A stretch of 64,000 nucleotides of DNA from Ditylenchus dipsaci (GCA_004194705.1 SADC01000724.1:29897-93896), one strand, 5' to 3'. Counted from the stretch's first letter, positions 11,189-22,855 are shown. Made by a program: numbers and translations. The notes: generated by a model from the letters alone, not told the origin.

Positions 11189-11366
11189 CAGAGGCGTATC
11201 CACAATTTGGGAGGGGTGGGGGATGACCTCAAAATGACCTCTGGGACTAAATCCCCAGAGGCCATTTTACCTACACCGTTTTTTGACTTTTATGGTGTTT
11301 ATATAAAAATTATAAAAATTTCGGTGGGGGTTAAAGCTCGGTTAGCCCCCCCTGGATACGTCTCTG
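11189..11366. mobile_element. hAT-type MITE, CAGAGGCGTATCCA ends
   Basis: Termini CAGAGGCGTATCCA / TGGATACGTCTCTG. The flanks ACTTTCAA (11181-11188) and ACTTTCAC (11367-11374) form a 7-of-8 target duplication. Confidence 0.75.
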
Positions 11367-11374
11367 ACTTTCAC

Positions 11375-12570
11375 CAACATAATTATTATTGGTCGAAACT
11401 GAAAAATGCCGTCTTTTTTCTTTCAGTCAAAGAAGTGAGTATCTAAACATTTTTTTAAATGGTATATATGTAAGGGAGGTTAAATGGTTTTGAAAAGAAA
11501 TACGTAGCTTTTTTTTTATTAAATGAATATTTATGAACTTTTCCTGATCACATCGGGTCAGTTGACAGCTTGTCAGACATTAGGAATGTAAGGCTACAGT
11601 ACTACAATAGTGTGAAAAAAAAAGGATTTTTAAGATTTGAGATGGATTCACATGTTTTGACGGGGGGGGGGGGGGGGGGATTTACATAAGTTATGGGGTT
11701 TTTTTTCACCCATAGCCTTTTTCCTTTTTTTGTGTGTTGATTTGATGTGGGCGATGTAAGAGAGTGGTCTGTAAACTAGACTATAGCCGTTGTCGTTTTC
11801 CCCGAGACTACCCTGGCGTAAAATGGATTAAAATTTTCACAAAGCAATTTTTTGAAGATGACAGAAAATGATAAAAATTTGTCTTTGAGTTTTGACACAA
11901 ATTCTTGTTATTTATATAAATAAAAAACAAAATAATCCGATTTGAATTTTTTTTGTTGTACTGCATTGTCAAACATAAAATACCAATAATTAGCTCAATA
12001 AACCAAAAAATCAAGAACACAAAAATTTGCTATCAAAGTATGCAATAAATAAATATTTATGAGGTTGTTTAACATAACAAAAATAATGAAATACATCCAA
12101 AGAAAAAAAATGTGTGCCAGATTTATGACAATTGTCATTTAGGGGCTGAAATTCCCCCTTGGTTAAAAGTGCACAAAGATGAAGACCAAACACACACCCA
12201 CACTAAAGACCTGAACCAGTAATAATAGAGGAAATAAGCAATGAAATTTATGCCGCTTCTGGGGGTGCTTATATATACACACACTAGTGCCAAACCAAAA
12301 ATCCACTCCATTAATATAAGCAGCTGGGGGTGTGTGTGCTAAGCCAGGGAAATGCGGCATGTGTAAAAGCATGTATTAGATTTCAATACCAATTATGATT
12401 TTGCACCCCATTTTGCATTGTTTTGCAAAAAAAATTAAGGATAAGTGGGATTATTGCGAGAGTGAAATGTAAATTACAATTTATATAGGCTGCCATATAG
12501 TCTGATTTCGAATTCATAAAAAAGCTAAATCTCATGAAAAGCCAACAAATTTGTATCATTTTGAAGGGGC
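11375..12570. other. no gene recognised
   Basis: Poly-G tract at 11660-11679 and AT-rich DNA. The block 12140-12390 is less AT-biased with GGGGGTGTGTGTG motifs but has no open splice-bounded frame. An inverted copy of the shared ATGTAGCC core lies near 11560-11605. Confidence 0.35.
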
Positions 12571-13200
12571 CTGATCACCTGTTTTTAAATTTGTCCCCGC
12601 TAATTCAAAAAATTCCGAATCATTGAACTTCTGCACAGATTTTTCAACTTAGTTTCTAACAGAACCCCACCTAAAACTTAATTTTACATATAGTTTTGTT
12701 AGACACCAAGTTAAAAAGTCCGTGCAGAAGTTCAATGATTCGGAAATTTTTTATGAATTGGCGGAGACAAATTAACACGAGAATGCCGATCGTAACTTCT
12801 GCCTTTTCAGGAGAAGATTTCATGCTGATTCTCGTGGTGCCAGTCGTTTTTCAATTAACGGCCGAAAAAGTCGAGGAAAAAGCAGTTCGAAAATGTTATA
12901 AATGACTTGATCCTATGATATGTTGTTCGCTAGCAAAATTTTTTTTCCGTAAAACATAGCTATGACTGTGATATACCGGAATGACCGCTGGAATCTGTTC
13001 TTTCATACGAGTGTATATGAGCAGCAACCTGTCTGTAAAAAGCTTGATCAAGTCATTTAGAACATGCTCAAACTGCTTTTTCCTCGACTTTTTTCGGCCG
13101 TATATTAAAAAATGACTGGCACCACGAGAATCAGCGTGAAATCTTCTCTTAAAAAGGCAGAAGTTACGATCGGGCATTCTCGTGTTGAAAACAGGTGACC
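12571..13200. repeat. palindrome with a second palindrome inserted in its left arm
   Basis: Outer arms: AACACGAGAATGCCGATCGT (from 12775) mirrored at 13150-13185, ending in CCTGTTTT / AAAACAGG. The inner palindrome, 12590-12773, starts AAATTTGTCCCCGC and carries GAATCATTGAACTTCTGCAC inverted. The right outer arm preserves the uninterrupted CCTGTTTTCAACACGAG junction. The ORF at 13306-12896 is palindrome sequence. Confidence 0.7.
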
Positions 13201-13597
13201 ATGCCCGTCTAAAACTATATAGAAGATCCCCTGCCTTTCTGTTGGAAATCGCCCACCTTATTTTAAAATTGAATTTTCTACAATTTTCCAACTTAACTTT
13301 TTTCAAATTTTCATACCATCATGTAGCCCGGATTTCAGCTTTCTAATGAGCTGAACAATTTTTATTTTAAGAATAAAAAATAAAATGATTGATTTTCAAA
13401 AATTATACAGCTAAGTTATACAGCTCATTAGAAAGCTGGCATCTAGGGCTACATGATGGTATAAAAATAAGGTATTAAATTCAATTTTTGAAAATTAGGC
13501 GAGGGATTTTCGACAAAGAAAGCGGGAGATATCCGTATATAGACGGACGAAATTTCAATTCGTCCTCACTTAAAAGGGGCATGCCCGTGCGTTACAC
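13195..13597. repeat. foldback element with the shared ATGTAGCC core
   Basis: CATACCATCATGTAGCCC and its inverse GGGCTACATGATGGTAT lie at 13311-13331 and 13446-13462; outer arms extend to GCATGCCC. The centre is near 13385. Each arm repeats the AGCTTTCTAATGAGCTG core. Confidence 0.7.
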
Positions 13598-13696
13598 GGA
13601 GAAAAGGCGGAGCCACCATTTATTTTCTTTCTCTACATTTTTCACATTCGTAAAGCTTGAGATTAAGTATTTCAGCACACTTAAACTTAACTTTCA

Positions 13697-13915
13697 CCAG
13701 TCAATTGAACTTGACCCCACCAGTCTTTCATCTTGGGAGACCAAGGCAAGAATTTTTTTCACATTTTTCAATACCAATAATTTTTTGAACAAAAAGTGTA
13801 AAATAAATATTTTACGAGTCTGTTCAATCATTTTTATGCAAAATAATAATTATTATATAAGATGTGGAAAAAATTGCCTTGGTCTCCCAAGCTGAATTGA
13901 CTGGTCGGGGTCAAG
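13697..13915. repeat. foldback element, CCAGTCAATTGAACTTGACC family
   Basis: CTTGGGAGACCAAGGCAA (from 13731) is mirrored by TTGCCTTGGTCTCCCAAG; the ends are CCAGTCAATTGAACTTGACC and its inverse. A relative at 56833-57225 is interrupted by a MITE. Confidence 0.7.
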
Positions 13916-15300
13916 CTCGATTTCGCCAGTATTTCTATATAAATTAAGAAAACTCAAAAAGGGACTAAAAATTGAAAAGCATAAACTCGATATCAAATCT
14001 TCCGCCTTAAAAGGTATTCGCATCTTGTTCGGAAGCAAATCTGCAAGCTGTGACAATAATGTAGAAAAAAGCAACTACAATTTAATTTCTGCAAGCAATT
14101 GGAAAGTCAAAGAAGCAGACCAACACCTCTGGCAAAAAACTCTTCTTAAGTTGCAAGCCAGAATTATGGATGAGGCGAGCTAAGTTTTGTTGGTGTTTCA
14201 GCCAGTTGCCGCCACGCACATTCTCCCTTCGCACTGCTTCCAGCACAAACAACAATTATTACTGGCTGTAAATGAATTAGAAAGTGGCTTGTTTGGCCGT
14301 AGGGCTGGCCGGCCAGCTAGCCCCTTCATTAGAGGCAGCAATTATTAGAAAATAGTTGGCATGTTTGTGTGCTCTATAACAGCCACCAGCAGCAGAGTCA
14401 CTGTCGCTAATTACCACCAGCACATTGGTGGGGCACTTACATGCTTTTTAGTAAAAAAATAGAAATAGATCACACATAATTGGGCATATCTTTAACTTTG
14501 ACATCAGGCCAAGTAAAATAGCCTTGAATCACAGATAAATCGCTGAAATTTGAGGAAGACAAAAGAATTTGGATAATTTCCATACAGTTGAACACTTTTG
14601 TTTTTTTACATCTAATATTCGGCCCAATTATTGGGTAATTACATTGTGTAATTTCATGGAAATGAATTATTCAACGCTTCATACAGTTAATCTTTGATAT
14701 AACGGCACCCCGTCAGGTTTGTTCTCGTCTAAGATCCGACGCCTTCTAACCTTGATTGTTGAACTATTTTACTAATTATGATTCGCCAGTCTTTTCCCGA
14801 ATAACTACCGTATTTACTCTAATAGTACCTCCGGGGCTACTAATTTTCAACCACCCTTTTGGGATGGGGAACGAACGAGGATCAACTGGCGGCCATCCCA
14901 ACTGGCGGCTACTATGACTACTACCTATTACCCCGACTATGTAAAGGTACACTAATTACCTGTATGGTATCTCCACCTTCGAAAACACATCTTCTGACCG
15001 AACTAGCTGCGCCACCGTGACCACATAGACTCTTGATCTGCGTACCTAGGTGGTGGCACCCGGCGGTATAAAGGTTTCAAATTCAGGTAGTATTACCCAG
15101 GTGGCGGTATCAAGACCCAGGTATCTAGATTGGAGATGGTAATATCTGAGACTTTATACCTAAAAAGTAGTACGTAAGTGTCCATGCCAGGGTATTCTTG
15201 AAGGGGCTGTTTTTCACCAAACATGTTTCTTACCTTTTTTGTGGTTTGGGGAACATAACCAAATATGGTCGATCATATGACCGGATTCGAAAATGACCGA
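13916..15300. other. no gene recognised; MITE fragments
   Basis: 13920-14450 is relatively GC-balanced with no palindrome. A frame after TGTTTCAG at 14194 is open for about 50 codons but has no motif. 14690-14730 (CAGTTAATCTTTGATATAAC) is a single pogo-like end; 14806-14835 is a single CCGTATT end. 15040-15130 has CAGGTGGCGGTA repeats. Confidence 0.35.
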
Positions 15301-15600
15301 TCATATTCCAACCCTAACGAAAAATCGGGCGGCACCAAATTCATCCACACCGAATTGATCCACACACGAATTGATACACACACGAATTGATCCACAAAAA
15401 TTTGTCCAGACACGAAATGCTTTTAATTTTTTGTCTTGAAAAGTTTTCTCGTTAATTAAAACATTTTTCGGTTGAACGCCTGATCTCCCATGCCCAACTA
15501 AACCGAGTGGTCGTCCACTTAGATCGAAATTTTTTTTACGTCTTTCATGTTCCAAAACTTGTTTTCTGGACTGATTCGGGCATGCTGATTGTTGTGTCCT
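15301..15600. repeat. dispersed repeat shared with 58670-58980
   Basis: Tandem CACACGAATTGATCCA units (15340-15412) followed by the block GTGGTCGTCCACTTAGATCG and TTCGGGCATGCTGA. The same parts recur inverted at 58670-58980, and the GTCGTCCACTTGGATCAAA part recurs at 21450. Confidence 0.6.
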
Positions 15601-16018
15601 TCTCTTGGGTCCTCAGCAGAGATTTATAAGATTGGACCAACCTGGGCAGCTGTTAGACCTACACCAGCCAGCTAGGATCGAGAGGAACCAGGCAGTCTTG
15701 GATTGGACCAGCTTGTGGGATCTGAGCTCGTCTCTAGACTCCAAGTTATATATAGTGTTTGTCGTGAATTTGTAAGTGTATTGATGTGCCTTATGTAATT
15801 GGACCGTATAGTGCCTCTTTTTCCTGGTCATTTGTGGACCTAATAAATGCTTAGTAGAATTCTTTTGTACACTCTAGGGTCCCGGGACACACTGGTCATT
15901 TCACTGAAATTGATCATTGAAGGACATGAAAACAGTCACCCCTAATACTGGAAGGGAACAAAATCCGTTGAGATCAGATTAAAAAACACATTTGCTTAAC
16001 TTTAATTAGAGTATATAG
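15601..16018. other. unassigned; possible solo LTR
   Basis: Moderate GC, a TATATA at 15748 and CTAATAAATGCTT at 15839, ending in a GGGTCCCGGGACACAC stretch. This is LTR-like in style, but no paired LTR, primer-binding site or duplication was found. Confidence 0.2.
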
Positions 16019-16152
16019 TGGCGCAATTTGATTTTGCGCAGTTTGCAGTGGCGCAATCTGATTTTGGCGCAATTTGCAGTGGCGCAATCTGCAATGGCGC
16101 AATTTGAATGTGGCGCATCTGAATTGGCGCAATTTGAAATGGCGCAATCGTC
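16019..16152 (+). repeat. minisatellite of GGCGCAATxTGxA units
   Basis: About eight degenerate 13-16-bp copies of GGCGCAATTTGCAGT. No inverted partner array was found nearby. Confidence 0.75.
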
Positions 16153-16469
16153 GCTGCCCTATTTTTTTTCGAATTTTATGACAACTATGTTAAAATTTAT
16201 GGTAGACTCGCTGTGATTGACGGTCACCAATAGGCTGTCTCAATCAGTAGTTAGACTGTAATTGTAATCGATTTTGACTATATACGTCAAAAAAAATCGC
16301 CTTCAAATTCCGAGTTTATTTGTTACATCATATTTTCAATCTGATTAAGATCTTATAGAATTATAAGATGTCGAAAATGTGCCCATTTCTTGACGAATTT
16401 TTATTGATTTTTCGAAATTCGGTTCTTTACAATCACCGCCTGGTTCACACTTTTGCTTTTAATTTTCAG

Positions 16470-17311
16470 GACTGAGGAAGATCCAATTCTTGTCGTTCGC
16501 TTGAATCAGAACTGGATTGCAGCCCACACGGAAGCTCATGCAAACGTCGTTTTGGATTCGATCGTTACCCACAACATGGTGAATGCAAGGCGCGATGATC
16601 AGGTAAATAGCCTTATATTTGTAGGTACAGTCGAACCTATTCAACCTAACGCCTCTATAACCAAAACCCTGTCGACAGTTGCATTGGTCAGGTATTCGAC
16701 ACTTTAAGAGAAACGCATCCCGAAAACCCGATACCTCCCGACATCATGTCGACCTTTGATTTGTCAGGTAGTCGACATCTTAGAACCATTGCCTACAACG
16801 AGAATTTCAAATGTTTAAATGCGGTCGGGACAGTTCTCTTTCGTTTCGCACTGTTCTCTAATGACTTGTTTCGAACGACTCAAAACATTACAATGAAAGA
16901 CGAAAGAAAAATTGTCCCGCGAGCATTGAATATATTTGAAATTCTCGTTGTCGGCGACGGCAATGGCCCTTAAAAGAAAAAAAACAACCCAAGGCACCCT
17001 AAGGCCGTTTCAGTGTGGTGTCGGGTTCAAGAGGTTCGGCTGTATCTTGTCACAAAATTCCCAAACTGTTAAAACCATCAAAGAATATCCAGTAAAAATT
17101 TGCATGAAGTTAAGGCGGATTGGGACGCACCGTAGCTATAGAATTAAAAATTTGTTTTAAGGCACCTCGTCTCTGTTTCCATTTTTTTGAGGGGTCTCAT
17201 ATCGCTGATTGCCGCCTAGCTGTGCGCAAGGTCCACTACGAAGCTTTTGCTCCAAGTCCTGATATGCTCGATCTTCTGAACGCCGAAAATACTCCTTGGA
17301 AAAAATCGTGA
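16470..17311 (+). CDS. 3' end of an unrecognised gene, two exons
   Basis: Exon 16470-16602 follows TTTTAATTTTCAG and ends CAG|GTAAAT; exon 17192-17311 follows TTTTTTTGAG and ends in TGA. They join in frame. The product includes EEDPILVVRLNQNWIAAHTE, VTHNMVNARRDDQ, SHIADCRLAVRKVHYEAF and LNAENTPWKKS. Codon use and composition look like real coding sequence, and two AATAAA signals follow at 17436-17441 and 17453-17458. I do not recognise the family. No upstream exon was found; 16019-16152 immediately upstream is minisatellite. The intron is almost entirely a MITE (16628-17042). Confidence 0.5.
16628..17042. mobile_element. pogo/Tc-like MITE inside the intron
   Basis: Ends CAGTCGAACC / GGTTCGGCTG flanked by TA (16626-16627, 17043-17044). 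The interior is palindromic around 16855 (GTCGGGACAGTTCTCTTTCG inverted). ORFs 16746-16973 and 16936-17160 are palindrome sequence. Confidence 0.75.
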
Positions 17312-17559
17312 GCCGTTGGGTTTCTGTTTTCTGGTCAATAAGATTGGCGTTCGTCGTAATGGCATTCTACCGTTTCCGTTCTTTTATCTGTAGTGACGAA
17401 CTCAACTGTTGTTGCATTGATAGACATTGTTGTTGAATAAATATATTTTCTGAATAAATTTTAGTGTCATTAAATAGTTTTATGTTGGGTTACGACTTTT
17501 CACATTAAAAGTCGACACTTCGGCACGAACGCCGGAACGTGTCAACTGTTCCGGCGCCG

Positions 17560-17740
17560 ATTGCTCACTGCAACGATTGTTCTCGGCTAGTATGAAAGGG
17601 GCTATCACTCGCGGCCTATATAATATTACCGATTGTCCCGGCTAGTATAATAGAGACAGTTCTTCCCGCATATTTAAAATGACCGATTGTTCCCGGGCTC
17701 GTATAAGAGGGACAATTGTTTCCGATTCATGAAAAAAGAT
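17560..17740 (+). repeat. ~58-bp tandem repeat, about three copies
   Basis: Units of the form CCGATTGTTCCCGGCTAGTA, then TAATAGGGACA and TTCTTCCCGC, start near 17560, 17627 and 17682. Confidence 0.6.
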
Positions 17741-17828
17741 CATTTTTACCTAGGGGGGGACACATGCTACCTTTACTAAATAATTATCCACCTCCAGAAT
17801 CCGAAATTTTAGATTTAACTAAAAAGAA

Positions 17829-17930
17829 TTGAAAAACATTGTACCCTATGCGGAATTGTGTCCTGAACATGATCTTATAATGCTGATACAGCGATTTGAC
17901 GTACAGGACCCCAGTTCCGGATTACACAAC
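17829..17930 (+). repeat. dispersed repeat shared with 55085-55165
   Basis: Both copies share TATCCTGAACA/TGTCCTGAACA followed by ACAGCGATTTGACxTxCAGG. The ORF 17829-18092 is explained by this repeat. Confidence 0.5.
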
Positions 17931-19104
17931 ATGAGCGCCATTGCTAGATACCTTCACCTGTATGGGTCGGTACGTGACGATTCATCCCAACGGCCGAAAT
18001 CTTGGAGCAAATGTAGTATACACCCCCACTCAAGTTTAGTATACACCCCCACTTTTTCACAAAAAAGGGGCAGTTTTTTGCCAAGAGAGTAATTTTTCTG
18101 TTTTGTCTATTTTAAAAAAGCCGAATACCCATGCCTTCCCCTCTCTTTAAAGGGGTATGCCCACGCCAATAAGTTTCATTTCAAATGTTTGAATTCCCGG
18201 GCACCAGTTTTTCAGATGAAGACAAATAAATTTGAATTCGCTTTTCAATTCGAAAAAAGTTATGGTATCCTTGTAGTCGTCTCATTTTTGCGATCCTATT
18301 TTCCGTAACACTGATCATCTTGTTTAGCAATACCCAATTCTAGGGGCGAAACGAGTCTCGGTTTGTGATTTTCGGTTTCTTGTCTTGAAAATGTTGGATT
18401 ATACGTTTCTTGCACAGATTTTATCTCGGCGTTCAGGTGGTCGATAACTGTCTTCTCAGGTCAAGCAATTTTCTCGTCTCAGTTATTCGTCCAAATGCTG
18501 ATCCTCGACACCAATTTTTATTTTATAAAAGCATTAGTTTATTAATTAAACGTAAACGGATCCCATTTGCCATAGGATGGAAGTGGTATCCTCATCATCC
18601 AACATCACTACCGTTTCTCCACTGAGTGGGGGGTGTATATTAAGGTGCGTTCACAATGTGGCAGTGCAGTGTCAGCAGCAGACGGCAAAGTCTGACACTG
18701 GCACCTGTTCACAAGTGTCAGACTTTGTGTCTGACTGCTGACACTCGAAAAAATCAGTGGCGTAAAATATTTGAGGAGGATGGGAACGGGCTCTATTAGA
18801 GCGGGTGGGAGGGGGTGCTACTTTTCTTGCTACTTCTGTCCTCAAAGTCTCCAGCAGGTCGAGTGTCAGCAGTCGGACACTCGTGCTGACACTAGCACTC
18901 GCACTAGCACCCGTTCACAATGCAATTTCGATTTGCTACTGCTGACACTGGCGCTGACACTGATACTCAAAAAGTCAAAAATTGAGTCGTTCACTCGAGA
19001 TAAGAGTGAGCGCACGCAGTGTCAGCAGCTAAGTTATTTACTGCACCCTTCAAGGTTCTATGTTTTATTTATGTATTTATTGGTTATTTTCAGTTTCTTA
19101 TGCC

Positions 19105-19480
19105 TCAAAGTGACCCCAAACCACCCTGAATCACCTAAATCATGGTAAAACCACCTCAACCCTCCCAAACCACTCAAAACAACCATGGACACCTGAAAGT
19201 GTCCAAACACTTGAAACAACTTAAAACCACTTTTTAAAACTTGCAATTGTCCCAAACCACCCAAAACCACCTTGAACCGCCCGAACCGCACTAAAATATT
19301 CCCAATCATTCCTAACTTTTTACCGTAAATCACCTTGAATTTCAAAAACTAAACATAAGCATCCAAAATACCCGAACTACCATAAACCACCCTAACAATA
19401 ACCCCAGGCCATCTTTAAACCACACTAATCCATCTTAAGCTACTATGAGCCACACTGAAACGCAACTGGAATAGTCAAAA
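19105..19480. repeat. degenerate AAACCACCC-type repeat
   Basis: Many imperfect AAACCACC / AACCACCTTGAA units. Related stretches lie at 4180-4250 and 28316-28420. The ORF 19058-19345 is low-complexity sequence. Confidence 0.55.
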
Positions 19481-19818
19481 ATCACCCTTGAACCCCTTAA
19501 ACCTATTGATTGACTCTAATAACCTTTTTTAACTATCGCTGTATGTGGGCAAACAAGAGGATCAACAAATGTTTTTTATTGCGACAACATAAAATTACAA
19601 TGAGCGAAACAATCAATACTACTAATACTAGTTTCAATAATACTAGAACAGTACTAGGTCAAATCAAATTTCTAAACCCGCACTTTTTTGTTTGCCAGTT
19701 GACGCTTCCCACACCAGAGTAGAACCGAAGGAGCTTCTCTCGCACTTCACGACCAGATGCAGGGCTCGGCTTAGTCTAAAAACTTGGCTTACACATGTTG
19801 GCTTGAACAACAAAAGTT

Positions 19819-20104
19819 CTAGCATACGCACCTGTAGTTAAAAATCCTCTCTTCATCCGTAATATTATTTCCGGGAAAAGGAGGCATCATGTGCTCTGAC
19901 AGTGCAAACGCTGCATCACCGACCAAAAAGAAAGGTGTTTTGATATTTGTGCCCGGCAACTCTTTTGGCTCTGGATAACCTAGATGTCCACTTGAATAAA
20001 TTACTGAGATCCCCATTGACGTTTGTCGCAAAAATCTCCGAACTGGAAGTGCTACACGTTCTTTCCGTAAGTCCTGCACAATAAGCTGATTCAGTTAAAA
20101 ACAA
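19819..20104 (-). pseudogene. PIF/Harbinger transposase fragment
   Basis: The minus frame reads YPEPKELPGTNIKTPF, FLVGDAAFALSEHMM and PPFPGNNITDEERIFNYR. This matches the HARBI1-type DDE core (the ELPGT..P..VGD.AF..., then ..ERIFNYR), where the D of VGD is a catalytic residue. It ends at a splice donor after FNYR, the same intron position as in the transposase at 49.7-50.5 kb. The IDGK and ENxFG segments carrying the other catalytic residues are missing, and a frameshift separates the upstream SEIFAT part. Nuclear transposase role, inactive here. Confidence 0.8.
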
Positions 20105-20329
20105 CTTAATTCAATGACTATACCTTGTTTCTTAGCACTCTCATCCAGTTCAATTTCCACCTGATATTCAATGTCACAGGAGCAACTTTTTTCTTGTCGA
20201 ATTCTGGAAGAGTTGAAATCTGCGCCAGACGTGGGTCAAACACATTGTGCATAAACGAATCCATCGCCACCCAGTGCGCTCAATAAGTCACCATCGGAGA
20301 AAATTCGTCTGATCCACTTCCACTAGCCG

Positions 20330-20720
20330 GCACCTAAACGATAAGTTTTGCGAAGACTTGCCACATGTTGCTAGCCACAGCACCGGCTGAAAGCTGTACA
20401 TAACCTTTCTAAAATGTGCTGGCAGGATTTTTTTATCTTACAGCTGACTCCAGACTTTAGTGCAATGTCCGCCTACAGCTTAGTTTTCAGATTGTTATCA
20501 CGATGTTTTGCGTCCTGCTGATTGTATAGGCACGGTTTTCTCTAACAAGGTTGATCAAGGCAGCTTCATGTTCAATTTGCAGCTTGCCAACTTCGCTTCG
20601 TCTTCAACCTCTTCTTTTCTTTACCGCTGGGCTCTGGCTTTACTTTCTTGGCATCTTTGTTGTTGGAAGAGCTTAGAACGAATTAGATTGAGAATTCGCA
20701 GGGCTGAAAATTTGATAAGT
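20330..20720 (-). pseudogene. MADF-domain protein remnant of the Harbinger element
   Basis: After a Lys-rich stretch (KKVKPEPSGKEKKRLK) the frame-shifted reading gives EHEAALINLVREN, then QDAKHRDNNLKTKL and ADIALKSGVS. This fits the MADF trihelix pattern (L..LVREN..LYD....YRD...K...W..IA..LG). Harbinger elements carry such a Myb/MADF-type DNA-binding partner of the transposase. At least two frameshifts and an in-frame stop replace the conserved Trp. The next stretch, 20110-20330, reads MDSFMHNVFDPRLAQISTLP and is unassigned. Confidence 0.5.
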
Positions 20721-21155
20721 TTAAATTGAAAAAGACCATAATGAAGCATAAACACGATCAAAAAACATGAAAAATAAATAAAATTTTGTAAAAAAGGTTT
20801 GTGAGCGCAGCTCTGCTAGGAGTGTCGCTGTCAGCGTCGACAAGAGTGTCAGACTGGGTGTCGACTCAGCGTAAAATTTCAGTGCTAACACTAAACTGCA
20901 TTGTGAAAGGGTGTCAGTGACAGTGTCAGTCTCAGCACGAGTGTCAGACTGCTGACATTGATGCTGACACTGGCACTGGGACGCGCACGACCCCATTCTG
21001 AAAGCTACTTTACACTTCAGTTGGGGGTGTTTACTACACTTGAGTGAGGGGTGTATACTACACTTGAATGGGAGTGTATACTACACTTGAATGGGAGTGT
21101 ATACTACACTTGAGTGGAGGGGGGGGGGGGGTGTATACTACATTTTAACCGGAAT

Positions 21156-21982
21156 CTTACTTGTATTTCACTGCCATATAACTCCCTATTAATGCACGTC
21201 GACTTGTATTATTTTCACTTTTATTTTCTTAGGTCTTAGGCTTAGGCAAGGGTAGGCCAGCGTATGTTAGGATTTGGTCATTTGGGCCCCGTAGGTAGAT
21301 GTCGAATTTTTTTTTTATTGCCAACTGTTGTCTTTTGTCTAAATTGGCAAAGCATTGAACTCGGGTTAATCGTTTAATTATTAGGTCAAACATTTTTCTA
21401 TGTACAAACCGTAGTTTCGCTGGATGTTCCATGTACCGAAAAAACCAAGTTGTCGTCCACTTGGATCAAACTTTTTGGCGCTTATGTAATATACCACCCA
21501 TCCCTTGGTACTTACAGCTCAGTGCCACTTTCTCAGTACTACTACCTCCATATTATCACATGGATACCCTGCGGGATACGAAACTACTTCAGAACTGATG
21601 TTTCTGTGAGTCAAGTCGCTGTTTTATCAAATCATGTTCAGAGCACTATTCTGGATGGGTAAGAGGATTTTTAATTACCGTATTCACTCTTATATTTTTT
21701 CAAACCCCTAAAAATGTGAAAATTATCAATCGAAAATGGCCTTAACTCTCAAATCTTAGTTAAAAAATAAGGGGATGCCGGGTTATTGGAGAGTGCCGGC
21801 CTATTAGTGAGAATACAGTATTTTCAGCTAAATCCAAGATTTCAGATTCTGGAGGTGGATACCTGTTAAGACAAGGTAGCAGGTGGTTTGCTAACCCTTT
21901 TCCAGAATGGAGATCTCTGCGTCAGTATTCTGCACCCTCCAGTCGGTCAGTCATTGGTGCCATTTGTAATATATCTCTATAC
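21156..21982. other. MITE and dispersed repeat fragments, no gene
   Basis: 21235-21275 is the TTAGGCAAGGGTAGGCCAGC family; 21440-21470 is the GTCGTCCACTTGGATCAAA family. The ORF 21229-21432 is repeat-derived. Confidence 0.4.
21678..21818. mobile_element. MITE of the TA-CCGTATT family
   Basis: CCGTATTCACTCTTATA...CTATTAGTGAGAATACAG between TA dinucleotides, with weakly paired interior. Confidence 0.6.
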
Positions 21983-22530
21983 AGTATTTGGTCGGGTGGG
22001 TGTGTGTGAGGGTGAGTCACACTTTTTATGAAATGTGGAAAATTGGGTCATAGAAAGCTCAGAAACTTTTGTTGCATATGTTTTTAGATTTGCCTTGATG
22101 TCAGCTTTCGTTCAAAAAAAAGAGTGGCGAGAAATTCGCATTTTTAAGAGGGGCGTTGACAAAAGTATGCAGGCCATCGTCGGTTTTCCAAAAAAAGTTA
22201 TGTTCTTTCGGTATTTTTTTATTTTAAAATAAAAAATAGAGTCATAGAAGGCTCAAAAACTTCTGTTGCATATGTTTTTAGACTCTTGATGTTAGCTTTC
22301 GTTTACAGAAAAGAGCGGCAAGAAATTCGCATTTTTAAGAGGGGCGTTGACAAAAGTATGTAGGCTATTTTGAGAAAAATCTCATGGTTTTCAAAAATTT
22401 TATTTTCAAATTAAAGTCTTGAATGAATTCAAAACTATATTTGAAGGCGACGATAGGCAAGGGTAGGCGAGGATAGGCACGATAGGCGAGGATAGGCACG
22501 ATAGGCGAGGGTAGGCGAGGTAGAGTAGGT
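21983..22530 (+). mobile_element. composite minisatellite element
   Basis: Head AGTATTTGGTCGGGTGGGTG plus TCACACTTTTTATGAA, then two copies of a ~190-bp unit (from 22040 and 22228, containing ATTCGCATTTTTAAGAGGGG), then (GGCGAGGATA)n at 22446-22530. The same head and tail recur at 42624-43574, and the head alone at 41046. Confidence 0.6.
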
Positions 22531-22629
22531 AGGTTGACAGATAGGGTGGATGATCTAGCCTAACCATTAACGCACTCAAAAGATAAATCTACCCGAATTA
22601 TTATTGTAAATGAACCACTAATGTTCCCG

Positions 22630-22855
22630 AACCACAGGAATAGTGCTTGAACTACCAATGTTCCCGGCATAGGCGCCGATAGGCCCCTGCAGACCCTAGT
22701 CACATTATACTTGTTTACTTTCGAAAAAATTTTTTGCTAGTTTTTTGAAGCTTTTTTTATTTTTTTCTCCCTATTCCTGTACAGGAGTAGTGCCTGAACT
22801 ACCAAGGGCCCGAACGGCATAGGTGCCGATAGGCGCCTGCAGACCCTAGTACTAA
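22630..22855 (+). repeat. direct repeat, two ~65-bp copies
   Basis: AGGAATAGTGCTTGAACTAC and GGCGCCTGCAGACCCTAGT occur at 22636-22703 and 22784-22842 with few differences. Confidence 0.65.

Larger units (their letters stand above)
18643..20995 (-). mobile_element. decayed PIF/Harbinger transposon
   Basis: It contains a Harbinger transposase fragment (19819-20104) and a MADF-like ORF (20330-20720), both on the minus strand. Subterminal GTGTCAGCAG/CTGACAC and GTTCACAATG repeats lie at 18650-18970 and 20810-20990. The outer left end is AAGGTGCGTTCACAATG after TATATTA. The right end is degenerate and the ends are not precise. Confidence 0.6.
17995..21155. mobile_element. outer element with GTGTATACTACACTTGAG arrays at both ends
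   Basis: Units AGTATACACCCCCACTCAAG at 18017-18060 are mirrored by an array of the inverse units at 21015-21145, giving inverted arrays of short repeats around the Harbinger-like remnant. Exact ends and target duplication could not be fixed. Confidence 0.5.

Noticed and set aside
12896..13306. 136-codon minus ORF
   Set aside because: It runs across the arms of two palindromic elements; the reading frame is a by-product of inverted repeats.
15601..15900. Solo LTR of a retrotransposon
   Set aside because: Composition and an AATAAA-like signal are suggestive, but no TG..CA ends, duplication or second copy could be shown.
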